From Citrus sinensis (taxonomy: Eukaryota; Streptophyta; Magnoliopsida; Sapindales; Rutaceae): 64,000 nt of DNA. The DNA lies in assembly GCF_022201045.2 (NCBI RefSeq), contig NC_068561.1, forward strand, positions 18,850,501 to 18,914,500. The letters are read 5' to 3'. A program made the position numbers and the translations under genes. The notes under the pieces were generated by a model that saw only the letters and a list, made by a program, of their open reading frames with translations, had not been told where the DNA came from and made no database searches. Positions 1-15,743 of this stretch are shown here, piece by piece (positions within the stretch are counted from its first letter, which is position 1; each line of letters starts with the position of its first letter).

Positions 1-685
1 GGGACTCCATTGTCAGTGGAGCCAACATTTTGTAATTGTATTTTCTAAACGTGAGAAGATGTTATTAAGTTATATCAGGATTGTCATGATGTCTCCGTAT
101 ACAAGATTGTTTCCAAATGAGTTTATACCGAAAGTATTGTACTAGATGTTCTAGAAACTTTAATATTTTATGAGTTAAGATGTTATAATAAAAGTCTAGC
201 TATATTAGAAACCGCTTTAAAATAGAGTTGTCTTCGTAATTATGATGAAAATTATAAAATAATTTTTATTATATATTATTTTACGTATGTAATTATAATT
301 TATGCTATATTTTACAATAGCTTCGGAATAAATATTACCTATTAATAATTATAATTTTAAAAGATTGAATTGATCTCCGTGAAAAATCTAGAACCATAAT
401 AATAATTGCGGAATACACACACGTCCATATTTCTGAGTACCCGAGGCCCACTGCAGGCCCCAGGCATGCGGCATTAGCATAAATACAAAAAAAAAAATTG
501 CAAAATTTGCTTTGGATGGCGCAAGAAGCGCATATTCGCAAATTAAAAAAAATAAAAAAAAACATCGTTAGCATAAATAAGTTATTTAATTAAAAGGGAA
601 AAAAATTGCAGCGAGAGTTAAGTTACTAAAATGAAATGAGAGAACTCTTCGAATCGAGGAGAACGCCAATAACAGCAGCGAAAAA
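1..685. other. Intergenic, 5' flank of the cytidylyltransferase gene
   Basis: AT-rich sequence with no coding region I can support. The last 100 bases or so must hold the 5' UTR and promoter of the gene starting at 686. The first bases might be the 3' UTR of a gene lying outside the window, but nothing proves this. Confidence 0.5.
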
Positions 686-4872
<4,187 letters not shown>

Positions 4873-6219
4873 ATCCGAGTTTTCTTGATTGCAGGTAGAG
4901 TTGGTCTATAGCAAAATTATGTTCTTGGTATTATTTACTTGTGGACTCTCATTTTGTAAAGTGCTATTGATGCCCAAAAAAGAGAAAAATTGCTGGGACT
5001 CCTGAAGGAAGCTTGGGTTTGAGTGGAAACTTTCACTTCACCTTTTTGTAATTGTATTTTTCATTTCTCTTTTATGTGTGTTTGGGTTTTCTATTCTTAG
5101 ATGAAATTGCTGTAATGTTAGAGGTTCTTTTCTTACGGAGTTCGAAAGTTTTGTTTATTGCTCAAATATCTGTAATTTTCTTAATGAGATTCCCATTTTA
5201 CTTATCAAGTAAATGTATATATACAAATCAATATTGCTACGTTTGCAGGCTTGCAGTGCTAGTTTTGGTAGCCGAACCAATGTGGTACTTGAATGGAATG
5301 ATATATGTCAAATGATTACTCCTCTTTTTCCTTTCACAAGATGGTTTGTTTGAGCTCCTTGTATTCGCAAGTTTGATATATCTTATTATTGTATTTTGCT
5401 TTATCCATATCAAGAAAAATAATTTTGCTTAATTAACCTATGCAGTAAACAAATATTATGATAGGAAATGAAAAAAAAAATTATAAATGTCCTAAAATGA
5501 ATATAGAATTTATGGTTGAACTAATTCAATAAAACTTAATCCAATTGTTTTCAATACAATTTTTATTTTGTTTCAATTGATGAGTGATTTTTTTTGTTTA
5601 ATTAAATTTAATAATTATTTTTTAATTAATTAAAGTTCGATGTTGATTTACAAATTTTATGTTATTTTTATAAGTGTTTTATTTGTAATTTTAAAAAATT
5701 AATTTATTATTTTTATATTAATTTATTTATTTTACCTTTTATTTACTAGTCTTATTTATATTTTACAAAATTTATATTTATCACGCTATAGATGCCAAAA
5801 ATTTAATTATAGAATCATAGAATTTTTCAATTAGGCACTATTTGAGGCATGCGAAATCCATGTAAACCCGAAGTACATTTCTCTTCGGTGGGACTATTTA
5901 CGCTTTCACATATATTTTAGATAGCTTATTTTAATAAAAAGCTATTTAAATAAAGTAACTCCGACGTAATTTAACGACATTGACATAATTTATGAAAATT
6001 TTTGTACTTTTCATTAAGACCCATTTTGTATAGTGATTAATGTATTTACAATTTTCATTTAACATTGATAATTTTTTTAAAAAAAATTTAATGAACGAGT
6101 GTAAAAAAAATTATTTAAAAAAAAATTTTAAAGTACAAATAAATTTCTTTTAAGTATCCCGTAGACTATAGTTTCGAAAGTCTTTCATGATGTCAACACA
6201 CCACCAAGTCACGCGTTCC
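4873..6219. other. Intergenic, 3' flank of CCT
   Basis: Contains the CCT 3' UTR and then AT-rich DNA. The stretch near 5211-5385 recurs at 12010-12185 (see the repeat entries). Otherwise I see no gene. Confidence 0.5.
5211..5385 (+). repeat. Dispersed repeat copy 1 (second copy at 12010-12185)
   Basis: Shares long interrupted matches with 12010-12185, including CAATATTGCTAYGTTTGCA, ATGTCAAATGATTACT and CTTTCACWWGRTGGTTTGT in the same order and spacing. It lies about 340 bases after the CCT stop. The other copy lies about 460 bases after the stop of the first ZIP gene. The family is not recognised. Confidence 0.6.
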
Positions 6220-6579
6220 AAGTAGTGATGTTGGCACCAATGGGCTTTTGGTCCAATGGGAGAACCCTTGCACTTATAATATTAAGTGTAAGGGTTCGAG
6301 CCTCCATAAGAGCATTATGGAAGTTAGTTTCAGTTCTTCCTCAATTATCAATTAATTGAGTGGAGACAGTCTCTCCCTTACGAAATGTGAGTGGAGCAGG
6401 CACCCCTCGAATATTAAAGAGGGTTTAAAATATCTGAGCATATACTTCAGTGTGTCAATGTATGATGGTGGTCCCAGTTATATAGTATGATTGTAAATAT
6501 TAATTGTAATGTCTAATGTAATGTCAGTAATATCTGTGTATAACAGACTTTAAAAAAAAAAAAAAGTAGTGATGTTGGC
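6220..6579 (+). mobile_element. SINE with target-site duplication
   Basis: A tRNA-derived short interspersed element. The 328-base body (6236-6563) is bounded by perfect 16-base direct repeats AAGTAGTGATGTTGGC at 6220-6235 and 6564-6579. A Pol III A-box-like sequence (TTTGGTCCAATGGGAGAAC, near 6247-6265) is followed by a B box GGTTCGAGCC at 6293-6302. The body ends in an A-run next to the right repeat. No coding capacity is expected; mobilisation would depend on a LINE reverse transcriptase. The perfect duplication implies fairly recent insertion. The family name is not determined. Confidence 0.85.
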
Positions 6580-7196
6580 CGTTTACTTTGTGACACGTGG
6601 TATCACGCGGCAGCTGTTTTAGAAATCGCGGTCCTTTTCGTCCTTTCTTTGAGTTGCCAAGAACGTTCCGTTTTCGTTCTCCTTCCGAGAATCTCACGTT
6701 TATCTCTTTATAAAATATCAAATTGCTGGGCCCGGCACATCAATTGCTTGCAGTGGTGGACCCCAAACGTTTAGCAAGGGTTAATTAATTGGGAGATGGA
6801 CACTTATATATTTTCATAATTTAAGAGAATAATCTTGTGAATTCTTAATTTTTTTTTTTGTGAAGCACACCGAAATTTCTTTCTGACAAATAATAATCTC
6901 ATTAATTTACTTAAAAAGAATTTAGTCTTTTTTTTTTCCCCACACTTTTGTCTATTCTATTTTTTAAAAAAATAATTTTAGTGATGAAAATACAATTTTA
7001 GTGATGAAAATGCCTTTTTTTTTGGCAAATTTGACTACAGTCCACAATAAAAGCGACTAGGTTCCCAATAAGTCGAAAGGTTATTAATCCACCGCTATTA
7101 AAAAAAAAAATAAACGGCCAATAACACCACCTCACAAGAAGGAACAGGAAATAAATTTAACTTATAACAAAATTTACAATAAATTAAAGTTGTGAC

Positions 7197-7429
7197 CACG
7201 TGGCAACACTTGTCACAGAGTAGTGGCGTTGACGCAGGAAGACTTCCCCAACGATAAGATAAGAGGAGAAGTCTGTGTTACAGATTCTGTAACATACATC
7301 CCCCACTCTATGCACTCCACGTGTCCCTGTACGTGGAAACAAAGCAAGGAAATGGCACCCTTGAGGAGCTGGCTAACCTGGTCTGTAAGATACAGAATCT
7401 GTACCGTAGCCAGCTCCAAAGATAAGATA
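7197..7429. promoter_or_regulatory. Cluster of G-box-type, GATAAG and palindromic motifs (orphan promoter-like module)
   Basis: Within 233 bases there are CACGTGGCA (7197-7205), GATAAGATAAG (7253-7263), a perfect odd palindrome GTTACAGATTCTGTAAC (7277-7293), CACGTGTC (near 7318-7325), an 11-base inverted repeat GGAGCTGGCTA/TAGCCAGCTCC (7365-7375 and 7407-7417), and GATAAGATA (7421-7429). G-box plus I-box (GATAAG) arrangements are typical of light-regulated promoters such as RBCS and CAB. No gene starts next to it; the nearest downstream gene is ZIP copy 1, about 2.5 kb away. Assignment as regulatory is inference. Confidence 0.4.
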
Positions 7430-9860
7430 CCTCATCCCCCCTTAGCTTTTATGTTAATTTTTTTTTTTTAAAAGGTTAATTGGATTTGATATCTCCTAAG
7501 TAACAAGTAGTGTGTCAGTTGGAAAGGAGATGATGCCAACATTTAATAGTTAAAGGCGGTGGAATAATGAGTTTACCAAGTGGAGTAATTGTAGTGAGTT
7601 TACGTGGGAGTGCAGTTCAATTCATCCTTGCATAAAATACCACAAAGTTAGAACAAAAAACTATATTTTTATCACTAGAATTACTTTAAATAAATAGGTT
7701 ACACACAAAATTAAAGAAAAATATTTAGACCAAATTAGGGATAAACTAAAGATAAAAAAAAAAAAACATACTCTCAATTTTAAATGTGTGTTTTTATGTC
7801 TTTATTGTGTATTTTTTTAAGTAAATGAAGGAGACTATGTTTATTTTTGATAAAATAACAATACTAATTGATAATTTGTTTATTTAACTCGACTATATTA
7901 AAGTAAGAAACAAGCTAAAAGAATTAAAAAAAATACATAGTGCCTATGAAATCTTTTTTTTTTTAAATTTTGTCCCAAATATATGTTTTACATTTTATTT
8001 AGTGATGTTATTATTTATTCATTAAGTTATTATTTTATTTTAAATTTATGTACAGAGTCAAATGTTATTTAATTATGTTTGAGAGTTTTATTTTAAAATA
8101 ATTTATATATGTTTAATTAAAAATACTATTTTTCTCAATAAATTAATGGTAAATTAATAAAAAATATTTTTAAATAAAAATAAAATAAATTATTATTTAA
8201 ATAACAAAGATAAAATGAGTTATTACTTTAAATCTTCGGGGTGAAAAAGGATTTTTTCCGCAATTCTTTTTTAAGTAAATTAATTAACCCTCGGTACTTC
8301 ACAAGTTTGGGTCCACCACTACAAACAGTTGATGTGACCAAGCCCAATACAGGAAATTAAAGAATCAAACAATTTTTTCCAAGAAGACTTAGACATTTGG
8401 GGAAGAAAAATGTGACAACTCAACCAATTGATGATGCCCTTTAAAAATATTGGAAGCTGGGTGGGTGGGTTTCTGACACATTGAAATTGATTGTTCAAAA
8501 TTTGAGTAAGCCTTTTCACACCTTTCAAAATTTCTCCTAAAATCTTCTCTTTTTTTTTTTAATTAAAATTATTTAAGCAATTAAAGATCAATTAATTCAT
8601 TTCTTATTCTGAATAAAAAAAGTAAATTTGATAGAGTCCAGCTAGATAATCGTAAAATAAAAATTTAAGGCCAAAAACTTAGAATCAGGGTTAGGTTTTT
8701 TCATATTTCACGTTTAAAAGGAAAAAAAAATGATTAAATTACGATGTAAATGTTAACCACGATTTGATTAAATTCTATTTTAAAAGTTTACTGCTAGCTA
8801 TGATTAATTATCTTCTTGTTTGTTTTATTACTTGAGCAAGAAAAAGAAAATGACACGTTTGTATGGTATAACACGACTCTTTTTCATTTTTATTATGTAT
8901 TCAATATTTTTAAATCGCATTGAAAAAACATGTAAACGTTGAATTTTACATTTGTTTAGCCAACCAACACGATCGAAAATATAGCTAATAAAAGGAAAAA
9001 AAAGGGGGGGGGGGGGGGGGGTAAATCAAATGGGTAAATTAATAGTCCAACGTAATTTGTGACATTACAAGCTTGACTTAAACCAATTTTGAGCCTACAC
9101 TTGTAGTGAGAATGCGTTGAAATTCCTCTCTTGTTAATTATGACGTCGACATAACGTTATCAAAACTTTGTATTTAATTATTGGGTAAAGTTACTAACAC
9201 TTTTAAAATTTATTTTAAACACACATTTTTAATTAAATATTATTTTACTAAATTACCCCTTATATAATTTATCATGACGGACAATTTCTCCTGTACTTCA
9301 CTGGTAAATATTTACTCTAACAAACACGGTGGGTATTAAAACAAGAATTAATAAATAAATAAATAAATAATTGGGTAGCTGTTATTCTTAAAAAAAAAAA
9401 ATGAATTAACAATAATCGGAAATCCATTGTGCGGTAGAATTTGGAAGATGGACATTTGTACTTGGAATAATAAGTTTGTTCATGGGTGTATTAAATAAAT
9501 GAGTGTTTAAAGTATTAATTAAAGTACAAATAATCTCACACTTAAATAATTTTAATTCTGTAACCAATTAATTATTTCGTGTAATAATTACGATAATTTT
9601 ACAACCCGTATGCAGTAATTTAATTCTACAATGAAACTTGTGTTCTTGCCGAATCATGTCCTCATTCCTTTGAAATCATGTCGTCATTCCTTTGAAATCA
9701 TCATCAAACGCAAAATTAAAACTTTCGCGTCTTTATCAAATATCTTCTCTTTAATTGGTTCTACTTTTTAATTTATTTTCTTATTCTCTGTGACTCTCGT
9801 TTTCACTCAAAGGACCACGATGATTTCACGAAATTCCATATCAAACTTTCACATACTCTC

Positions 9861-9870
9861 TATATATAAC
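9861..9870 (+). promoter_or_regulatory. Putative TATA box of ZIP copy 1
   Basis: TATATATAAC lies 104-113 bases before the ATG at 9974, in a flank that aligns with the flanks of the other ZIP copies. Confidence 0.5.
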
Positions 9871-9973
9871 AAACAAACATTTTACTGTCAAATACTTCTT
9901 ATAACGAAAAATTAAAAAAAAAAAAAAAAAAGAAAAATTCCAGAAACTAATTTGGGGGGTCAAATTCTTTAAC

Positions 9974-11545
9974 ATGATCACTTCTCGTAGTCTTTGCATC
10001 ATTTTCTTTTGTATTCTTCTAGTACTACTACTTCCCAACATAGTATTAGTACGAGGAGAATGCACGTGCGATCCTGAAGACGAGGATCGAGACAAGACTC
10101 AAGCCTTAAAATATAAACTCGCCGCAATCGCTTCGATACTCGTGGCCGGAGCCATTGGAGTTTACCTTCCGGTCCTCGGAAAAACTATCCCGGCACTAAG
10201 TCCGGAGAGAAAGATTTTCTTCCTAATCAAGGCCTTTGCCGCCGGAGTTATATTATCAACTGGGTTCGTCCACGTGCTTCCCGACGCCTTCGAGAACTTA
10301 ACGTCGCCCTGCCTCGATGAACACCCATGGGGGGATTTTCCGTTCACCGGATTTGCTGCCATGGTTGCTGCTATCGGGACTCTGATGATTGATGCTTTTG
10401 CAACTTCTTATGCGACTTCTTATTATCGCAAGTCTCACTTTGGTGAAGCGGAGGATAACGTATCAGATGAAGAGAAAGTTGGGGAGCATGCAGGTCACGT
10501 GCATGTTCATACTCATGCAACTCATGGCCATGCTCATGGATCTATTGAATATGCTGGTGAATCGGAGCTTCTACGACACCGTGTCATATCTCTGGTTATA
10601 ATTTATTTATTTATTTTTTAAATTTTCATGCATATATAAAACGCTGGTGAATTTTTAATTATATTGGTAAATTAATTAATCTATTTTTTTTTAAGTTTCA
10701 TTTTGGGTTATTTTTTTCGTTAGGTTTTGGAGTTGGGAATTCTTGTGCACTCGGTAATCATTGGAATTTCATTGGGTACTTCTGAGAGTCCAAAAACTAT
10801 TAAGCCTTTGGTTGCAGCGTTGACTTTTCATCAATTCTTTGAAGGAATGGGTCTTGGTGGTTGCATTACGCAGGTAATTGATATTTTCTATTTATGATTC
10901 CATTTTTTTAATTATTATTTTTACTTTGTAAGTTTTAATTAAGATGCTTGATACATGGTGCTAACTAGCCATAAGAATCAATTATCAAAGCACTTTTATT
11001 TTGGAAAACTCTTTTTTTTTTTTTTTTTTGGTTAGAAAAAGGAAAAAACTTATTTGAAGTTTTAAAATTCTCTGTTTTTTTTTTTACGCTGTTGACTATA
11101 TGTGTGTACACATATGTAATACTAAAGTCTTTTTGTGACAATATCCACCTATGTACGTACAATCAAGTGGACAATATGGCTCCAAATTTCATTAGTAATT
11201 GATGTTAACAATTTTGTTTTAACGTGTTCGTTTTTATAGGCAAAATTCAAGTCTCGAGGAGTCGCAATATTGGCCTTTTTCTTCTCTTTGACAACCCCAG
11301 CCGGGATAGCAATAGGCATTGGAATATCAAGTTTTTATGACGAAAATGACCCCACTGCTCTTATTGTTGAAGGGATATTCAATGCAGCAGCAGCTGGAAT
11401 CCTAATATACATGTCCTTGGTGGATCTTCTTGCTGCAGATTTTATGAATCCGAAGATGCAAGACAATAAAAGGCTTCAATTTGGAGCACATGTTTCTCTT
11501 CTTTTAGGAGCTGGTTGCATGTCCTTGTTAGCCAAATGGGCTTAA
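9974..11545 (+). CDS. ZIP-family zinc/iron transporter, copy 1
   Basis: A divalent metal uptake transporter of the plant IRT/ZIP type. Exons: 9974-10594, 10724-10873 and 11240-11545, giving 358 residues, near the usual 340-360. It has an N-terminal signal-peptide-like hydrophobic stretch, then [13 protein letters not shown] in the mature N-terminus, then eight expected membrane segments. The variable loop between segments 3 and 4 holds a histidine run [15 protein letters not shown] (residues 175-189). Exon 2 encodes the ZIP signature segments: [15 protein letters not shown] (segment 4) and [12 protein letters not shown] (segment 5), with the metal-site His and Glu residues. It ends in the typical LLAKWA. 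It is 5.8 kb from a very similar copy. The exact metal and the plasma-membrane location are family inferences. Confidence 0.93.
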
Positions 11546-12622
11546 AAATCATAGATATTTTTTCTGCAATTTTTGTTTATCCAATAGTTTAATTTGCGGC
11601 AGTTTTTGTACAGACATTTTGATGGATGTTTACTATCTGTAAAATAACTTAAATTGATTAGGGTTAAGTGTAGCGTTTTAAAATTTAAAGAGGGTAAGTG
11701 TCATAACTCATTTGATTTTGGGTGTGAATCTTTGTAACTTATATTTGAAGGGATCTGTAATTTTTCCTTGTACATATTTTATTTTATTTTTGACTAAAGA
11801 TCATTACTCGACGGTGAGCTTTAAATAATAAATTCTACAAAGCCCCTGCCAAAAAGGGGGTAAAAAACAAAAGGAAAGAAAAGAAAAGCTATGAACTAAT
11901 TTGAAAAGAAGATGATAAAGATCATGGTGATGATATTGACTCAATTGAGGAAGAAAACTCAAACTCGTAGTGTTTATCGATGGCCATTGATACATCAATA
12001 TTACACATCAATGTATGTATATACATACGCACATCAATATTGCTATGTTTGCAAGTTTATAATAAAAAATAATTTTGGTATTCGACCCAATGTGTTCTTA
12101 TAAGAAAATGACACATGTCAAATGATTACTTATATTTTCACTTTCACTTGGTGGTTTGTATGAACACTTTGTATATGCTGTTTTAATATCAAATATTTCA
12201 TATTAGTTGGGTATAACCGTATAAATTTTATATTTTAACTATACATAATTATAGACTTGAGTGGAAAATATAGATTTAGTTGGTCTTTTAGTGAAAATAA
12301 GGGTATTACAAACATTGTCCTTCATATGGCAAGCTAGAACAATATATGAATGGGTCGACGAGGTTAAGTCAAGAGAAACCTAAAAACGCAAGCTGGTTGA
12401 AGCCAGCCACTTGCTACTTGCTACTGCCAAAAGAGAGGGAAAACGACATCGTAATCCACTAGGTACGGACTACTAATTAATTAGCTCAGTTGTCTCCTTT
12501 TACTTCCAAAAACGTCCAAACTCATCTTGTAAAACTTTCAATATTCTGAATTTTGATTCCTTAATTTTACTTAAGAATTTGGTCTTTATCTAAGTTTTAA
12601 ATAAAGTGTTTTAATAAGTTAT
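11546..12622. other. Intergenic, 3' flank of ZIP copy 1
   Basis: 3' UTR followed by AT-rich DNA. The segment near 11808-11960 resembles 20470-20540 beyond the ZIP pseudogene, with an ACGGTGA core and then GATGATMAAGATCATG-like sequence. 12010-12185 is the second copy of the dispersed repeat seen at 5211-5385. No gene seen. Confidence 0.5.
12010..12185 (+). repeat. Dispersed repeat copy 2
   Basis: Counterpart of 5211-5385, aligned throughout with small gaps, for example ATCAATATTGCTATGTTTGCA, then GACACATGTCAAATGATTACT. Confidence 0.6.
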
Positions 12623-13287
12623 AAAAAATAAGGGTAAAAGCTCGTTTAATCCCTATATTTTGAAGTTAGTGCCCGTTTAGTCCCTATATTTTTAAAAATA
12701 CCTCAAACCATCCCTACCATTAAATTATTGACACTTTTGCCATTATCTTTTGTTCCTTTTAACTTATTTTTATAATATTACCCTATTATAATAATTTTTT
12801 AGACATTATTAAAAAGAAAAAAAATAACCCTATTATAATAATTTTTTTAGACATTATTAAAAAGAAAAAAATAAATTACCAGTTTAACACCAAAAAATAA
12901 AATAAAATAAAAATATATATATTAATTTTTGTGGAACACACTCTTGAGTTAAAATATTAATTTTTCTAAAAAAATTGATAACGTAATTTTTTACGATATT
13001 AATTTTTTAGACATATGTGAGCTTCCACAAAAATTAATATATACCTTTTTGTTTTTATTTTATTTTTGAGTTTAATTTGATAATTTAATTTTTTATTAAT
13101 ATCCAAAAAAGAAACATTATTGTAAAAATGTAATATTGTAAAAGCAAGTTAAAAATAATAAAAAATAATGGCATAAGTGTCAATATTTAGTAGCAGGGAT
13201 GTTTTGAGGTGTTTTTAAAAATACAGGGACTAAATGAACACTAACCTCATAATATAGGGACTAAACAAGCTTTTACCCAAAAAATAA
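12623..13287. mobile_element. Foldback MULE-type MITE with 9-bp target duplication
   Basis: A 647-base non-autonomous element (12632-13278) starting GGGTAAAAGC and ending GCTTTTACCC. It is flanked by perfect 9-base repeats AAAAAATAA (12623-12631 and 13279-13287). The terminal inverted repeats run well over 100 bases with modest divergence (TCCCTATATT, TTTAAAAAYACCTCAAA and CCATTAT blocks on both arms), so most of the element can fold back. A roughly 50-base internal tandem duplication lies near 12780-12890. The 9-base duplication and long inverted repeats point to the Mutator superfamily. No ORF. Confidence 0.85.
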
Positions 13288-13308
13288 TTATCATTTCTCA
13301 TAATTTCA

Positions 13309-13380
13309 GGGGCATTCCGAGAATCGAACTCGGGACCTCTCGCACCCAAAGCGAGAATCATACCACTAGACCAAATGCCC
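13309..13380 (-). tRNA. tRNA-Pro (anticodon TGG)
   Basis: On the minus strand a 72-base cloverleaf: acceptor GGGCATT pairs with AATGCCC. The D arm contains GGTCTAGTGG (A box), the anticodon stem is CTCGC/GCGAG with loop TTTGGGT (anticodon TGG), and the T arm contains GAGTTCGATTCTC (B box). The CCA tail is not encoded. It matches the plant nuclear tRNA-Pro pattern. The first downstream T-run on its strand (T6, complement of 13279-13284) is the Pol III terminator candidate and falls within the right target duplication of the neighbouring MITE. Confidence 0.97.
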
Positions 13381-15743
13381 AGCGACAAAGTGAAACTTCC
13401 TTACAAAATATTAATCTTATTTCTAAATTGAAGTCATTACACACGCCTTCATACTTCTTCGTTTCCATTAATAAGAATTTGACTGAGAGAATGGTGGCAA
13501 TTTGATTCCATGCAAACAGTCTGATGGATGATCACGACAAAGGTGAAATTGTTTCTGAGTAAAACTTGGAACAAAACTTGACACGTACATGAACACAGAG
13601 AGTCAAATTAACAAGCTAGCCAACATCCAAAATGGCCTACAAATTCATAACAAAACGACATGGGGATTTGCCACTTGCCAGATTCCAATCTCTAGACAAT
13701 GCACACATCTTTTGGTTGAAACTCGAGCTCTGTTAAAATATCTTTTTGTTAAATATCTCAAGCTCTGCCAAGGGAGTTGACGTTCAATCGTTATCTAATT
13801 CCTATATACGTTTCACGTCTCAGGAGCTGAACTAAAGGATTCAAGTATAAGAATAGTATGTAATTATTAAGATCGTTAACACGTACAAACATTGCCGATA
13901 CTACGATCATCAAATCTGATTTCATACTTAACAAATTAATTATTTATTTAACAAATTAATTAGTACCCTAATTAATAACTTGATCAGTGCGGATATGATT
14001 TATGAAACCACGGGGCAACAAATTGACTACAAGGTAATAACATTAAATGTTGGACTAGTAGCCTGTTACCATTCATTCATTTTTTATTTTTTTTAACATT
14101 CATATATAATATTTAATATGATATTAATACAACATGATCCCATGTTACAAGTTAATTTCAGCATCATTGTTATAGTTTTCATGTTCGACCTTACAAGCAA
14201 ACTCCTGAGTCTATTCATATGAGGTGCAAGTGCAAGTATGCAACTGGCAGAGCTTGAAAAACTTTTTGAGGTTCATGGTCCTATGATAAAGTTATCAAAA
14301 GTAATTGACATTATGCTCTTTATTTAATTCTTCTATAAACTTATGTCAAATAATAGAACCTTAGGAGGGACCCAATTGGCCAAATCCCATCACAGTCTCA
14401 CAACTGGTCCTGAAGCTTTCTTTTACATGAACTGCTTAGAAGCATTTCAGAATTTTCCTTACCTTTTCTCCTGAATGATTTAAGGAATAATTGAAATTAA
14501 AATTGAATAATTTTCGTTGCCTTTTTATCCCAAAATGGTATATTTTCTTGAATCCAAAACCAGTTTGAATATTGATATTTGATGCAGCCCCTTGTAACTA
14601 CAAAATAAGATTTTAGGGTAAAAAACTTTTAATTAGTTAGGCTAGGGTTTTATTTTTGACATATATTTTATTGTTTAAAAGGGAAAACAAAGAATTAAAT
14701 ATAACGTCATGTTACCCACGATTTGATACAAGGATGATGATCCTCTTCTGATTTGAGCACACCTGATCTTTTACAGATCTTGTGTCATTTGTATTTTAAT
14801 GTTAGTGTATAATTATAATTTAACTACTTTTTCTTTTTAATTTATTAACCACCAATCATGTTAATAAAATTTACTCATAAAAAGATCAGATCATGAGAAA
14901 ATCTCAATCCTTGATACAACTCTCCTTTTTTTTTTTTAATATACTTCACACTTTGTATAAAAAAATGACCCTTTTTCATTTTATTATTTTAAAATTGCAT
15001 TGACTAAACTGTAAATATTGAATTTTAGATTTGGTTAGCCAACCAAGAAGATCGAAAATCCAGCTAATACTGTTATCCGGCTGGCTTGTCAAAGAAAAAA
15101 AAATTAAATGAGTCAATTATTATTTCAACATAATATCGACATTGCAAGCTTGACTTCACCAATTTTAGCCTACAGTTGTAGTGAGAATGCTTTGAAATTC
15201 CTTTCTGGCTGCTCAGTATGTCGACATATTATCAACACTTTGCTATTTTTCAATCCCTGAGATTCCCATCCAAATTTTCAACTAGCCAGTCCCTAATTGC
15301 AGGCCACTTTTTAATTCTGTGGTCAAATTAATTATTTCGTCTAATAATTACCATAATTTTACAAAACAAGAAACAACCCATGTACAGAAGTTTGATTCTA
15401 CTCGTAACTTGATTCTTACGGAATCGTGTCCTCATTATTTCTTCAAAGCTACTTTTGAGATGATCATCGAACGCTAAAGCGAATTAAACCTTAATTGGTA
15501 CTTAGCGTTTTAATCCAATCTCTTCTGTTTGTTCTATTAATTTCTTTTATTTTGTTTTCTTATTCTCTTTCAGTTTCACTCGATGGGGTCGGTGCATGGG
15601 TCACAATGATTTTATGATGCTCTAGAGATCAACAATCACGCGCTTTCACATAAACTCTACGCTATAAACAATTTCCTCTCAAATATTTTCATCATACAAA
15701 AATAAAAATCGTGATATTGTTTTCAGATTTCAGATTCTTTATC
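13381..15743. other. Intergenic between tRNA-Pro and ZIP copy 2
   Basis: No gene supported. From about 14630 it aligns with the flank upstream of ZIP copy 1 (about 8690 onward). For example, both have TAGCCAACCAA followed by GATCGAAAAT, and TTGTAGTGAGAATGC followed by TTTGAAATTCCT or similar, so the duplication included at least 1 kb of promoter. A TATAAA at 15663-15668 lies about 76-81 bases before the ATG of copy 2. Confidence 0.6.

Larger units (their letters stand above)
6580..9973. other. Intergenic, upstream of the first ZIP gene
   Basis: No supportable gene. It holds an orphan G-box/GATAAG module (7197-7429), long AT-rich stretches and an 18-base or longer G homopolymer near 9003-9021. 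From about 8690 onward the sequence is recognisably repeated at about 14630-15740 as part of the duplicated ZIP unit. Confidence 0.55.
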
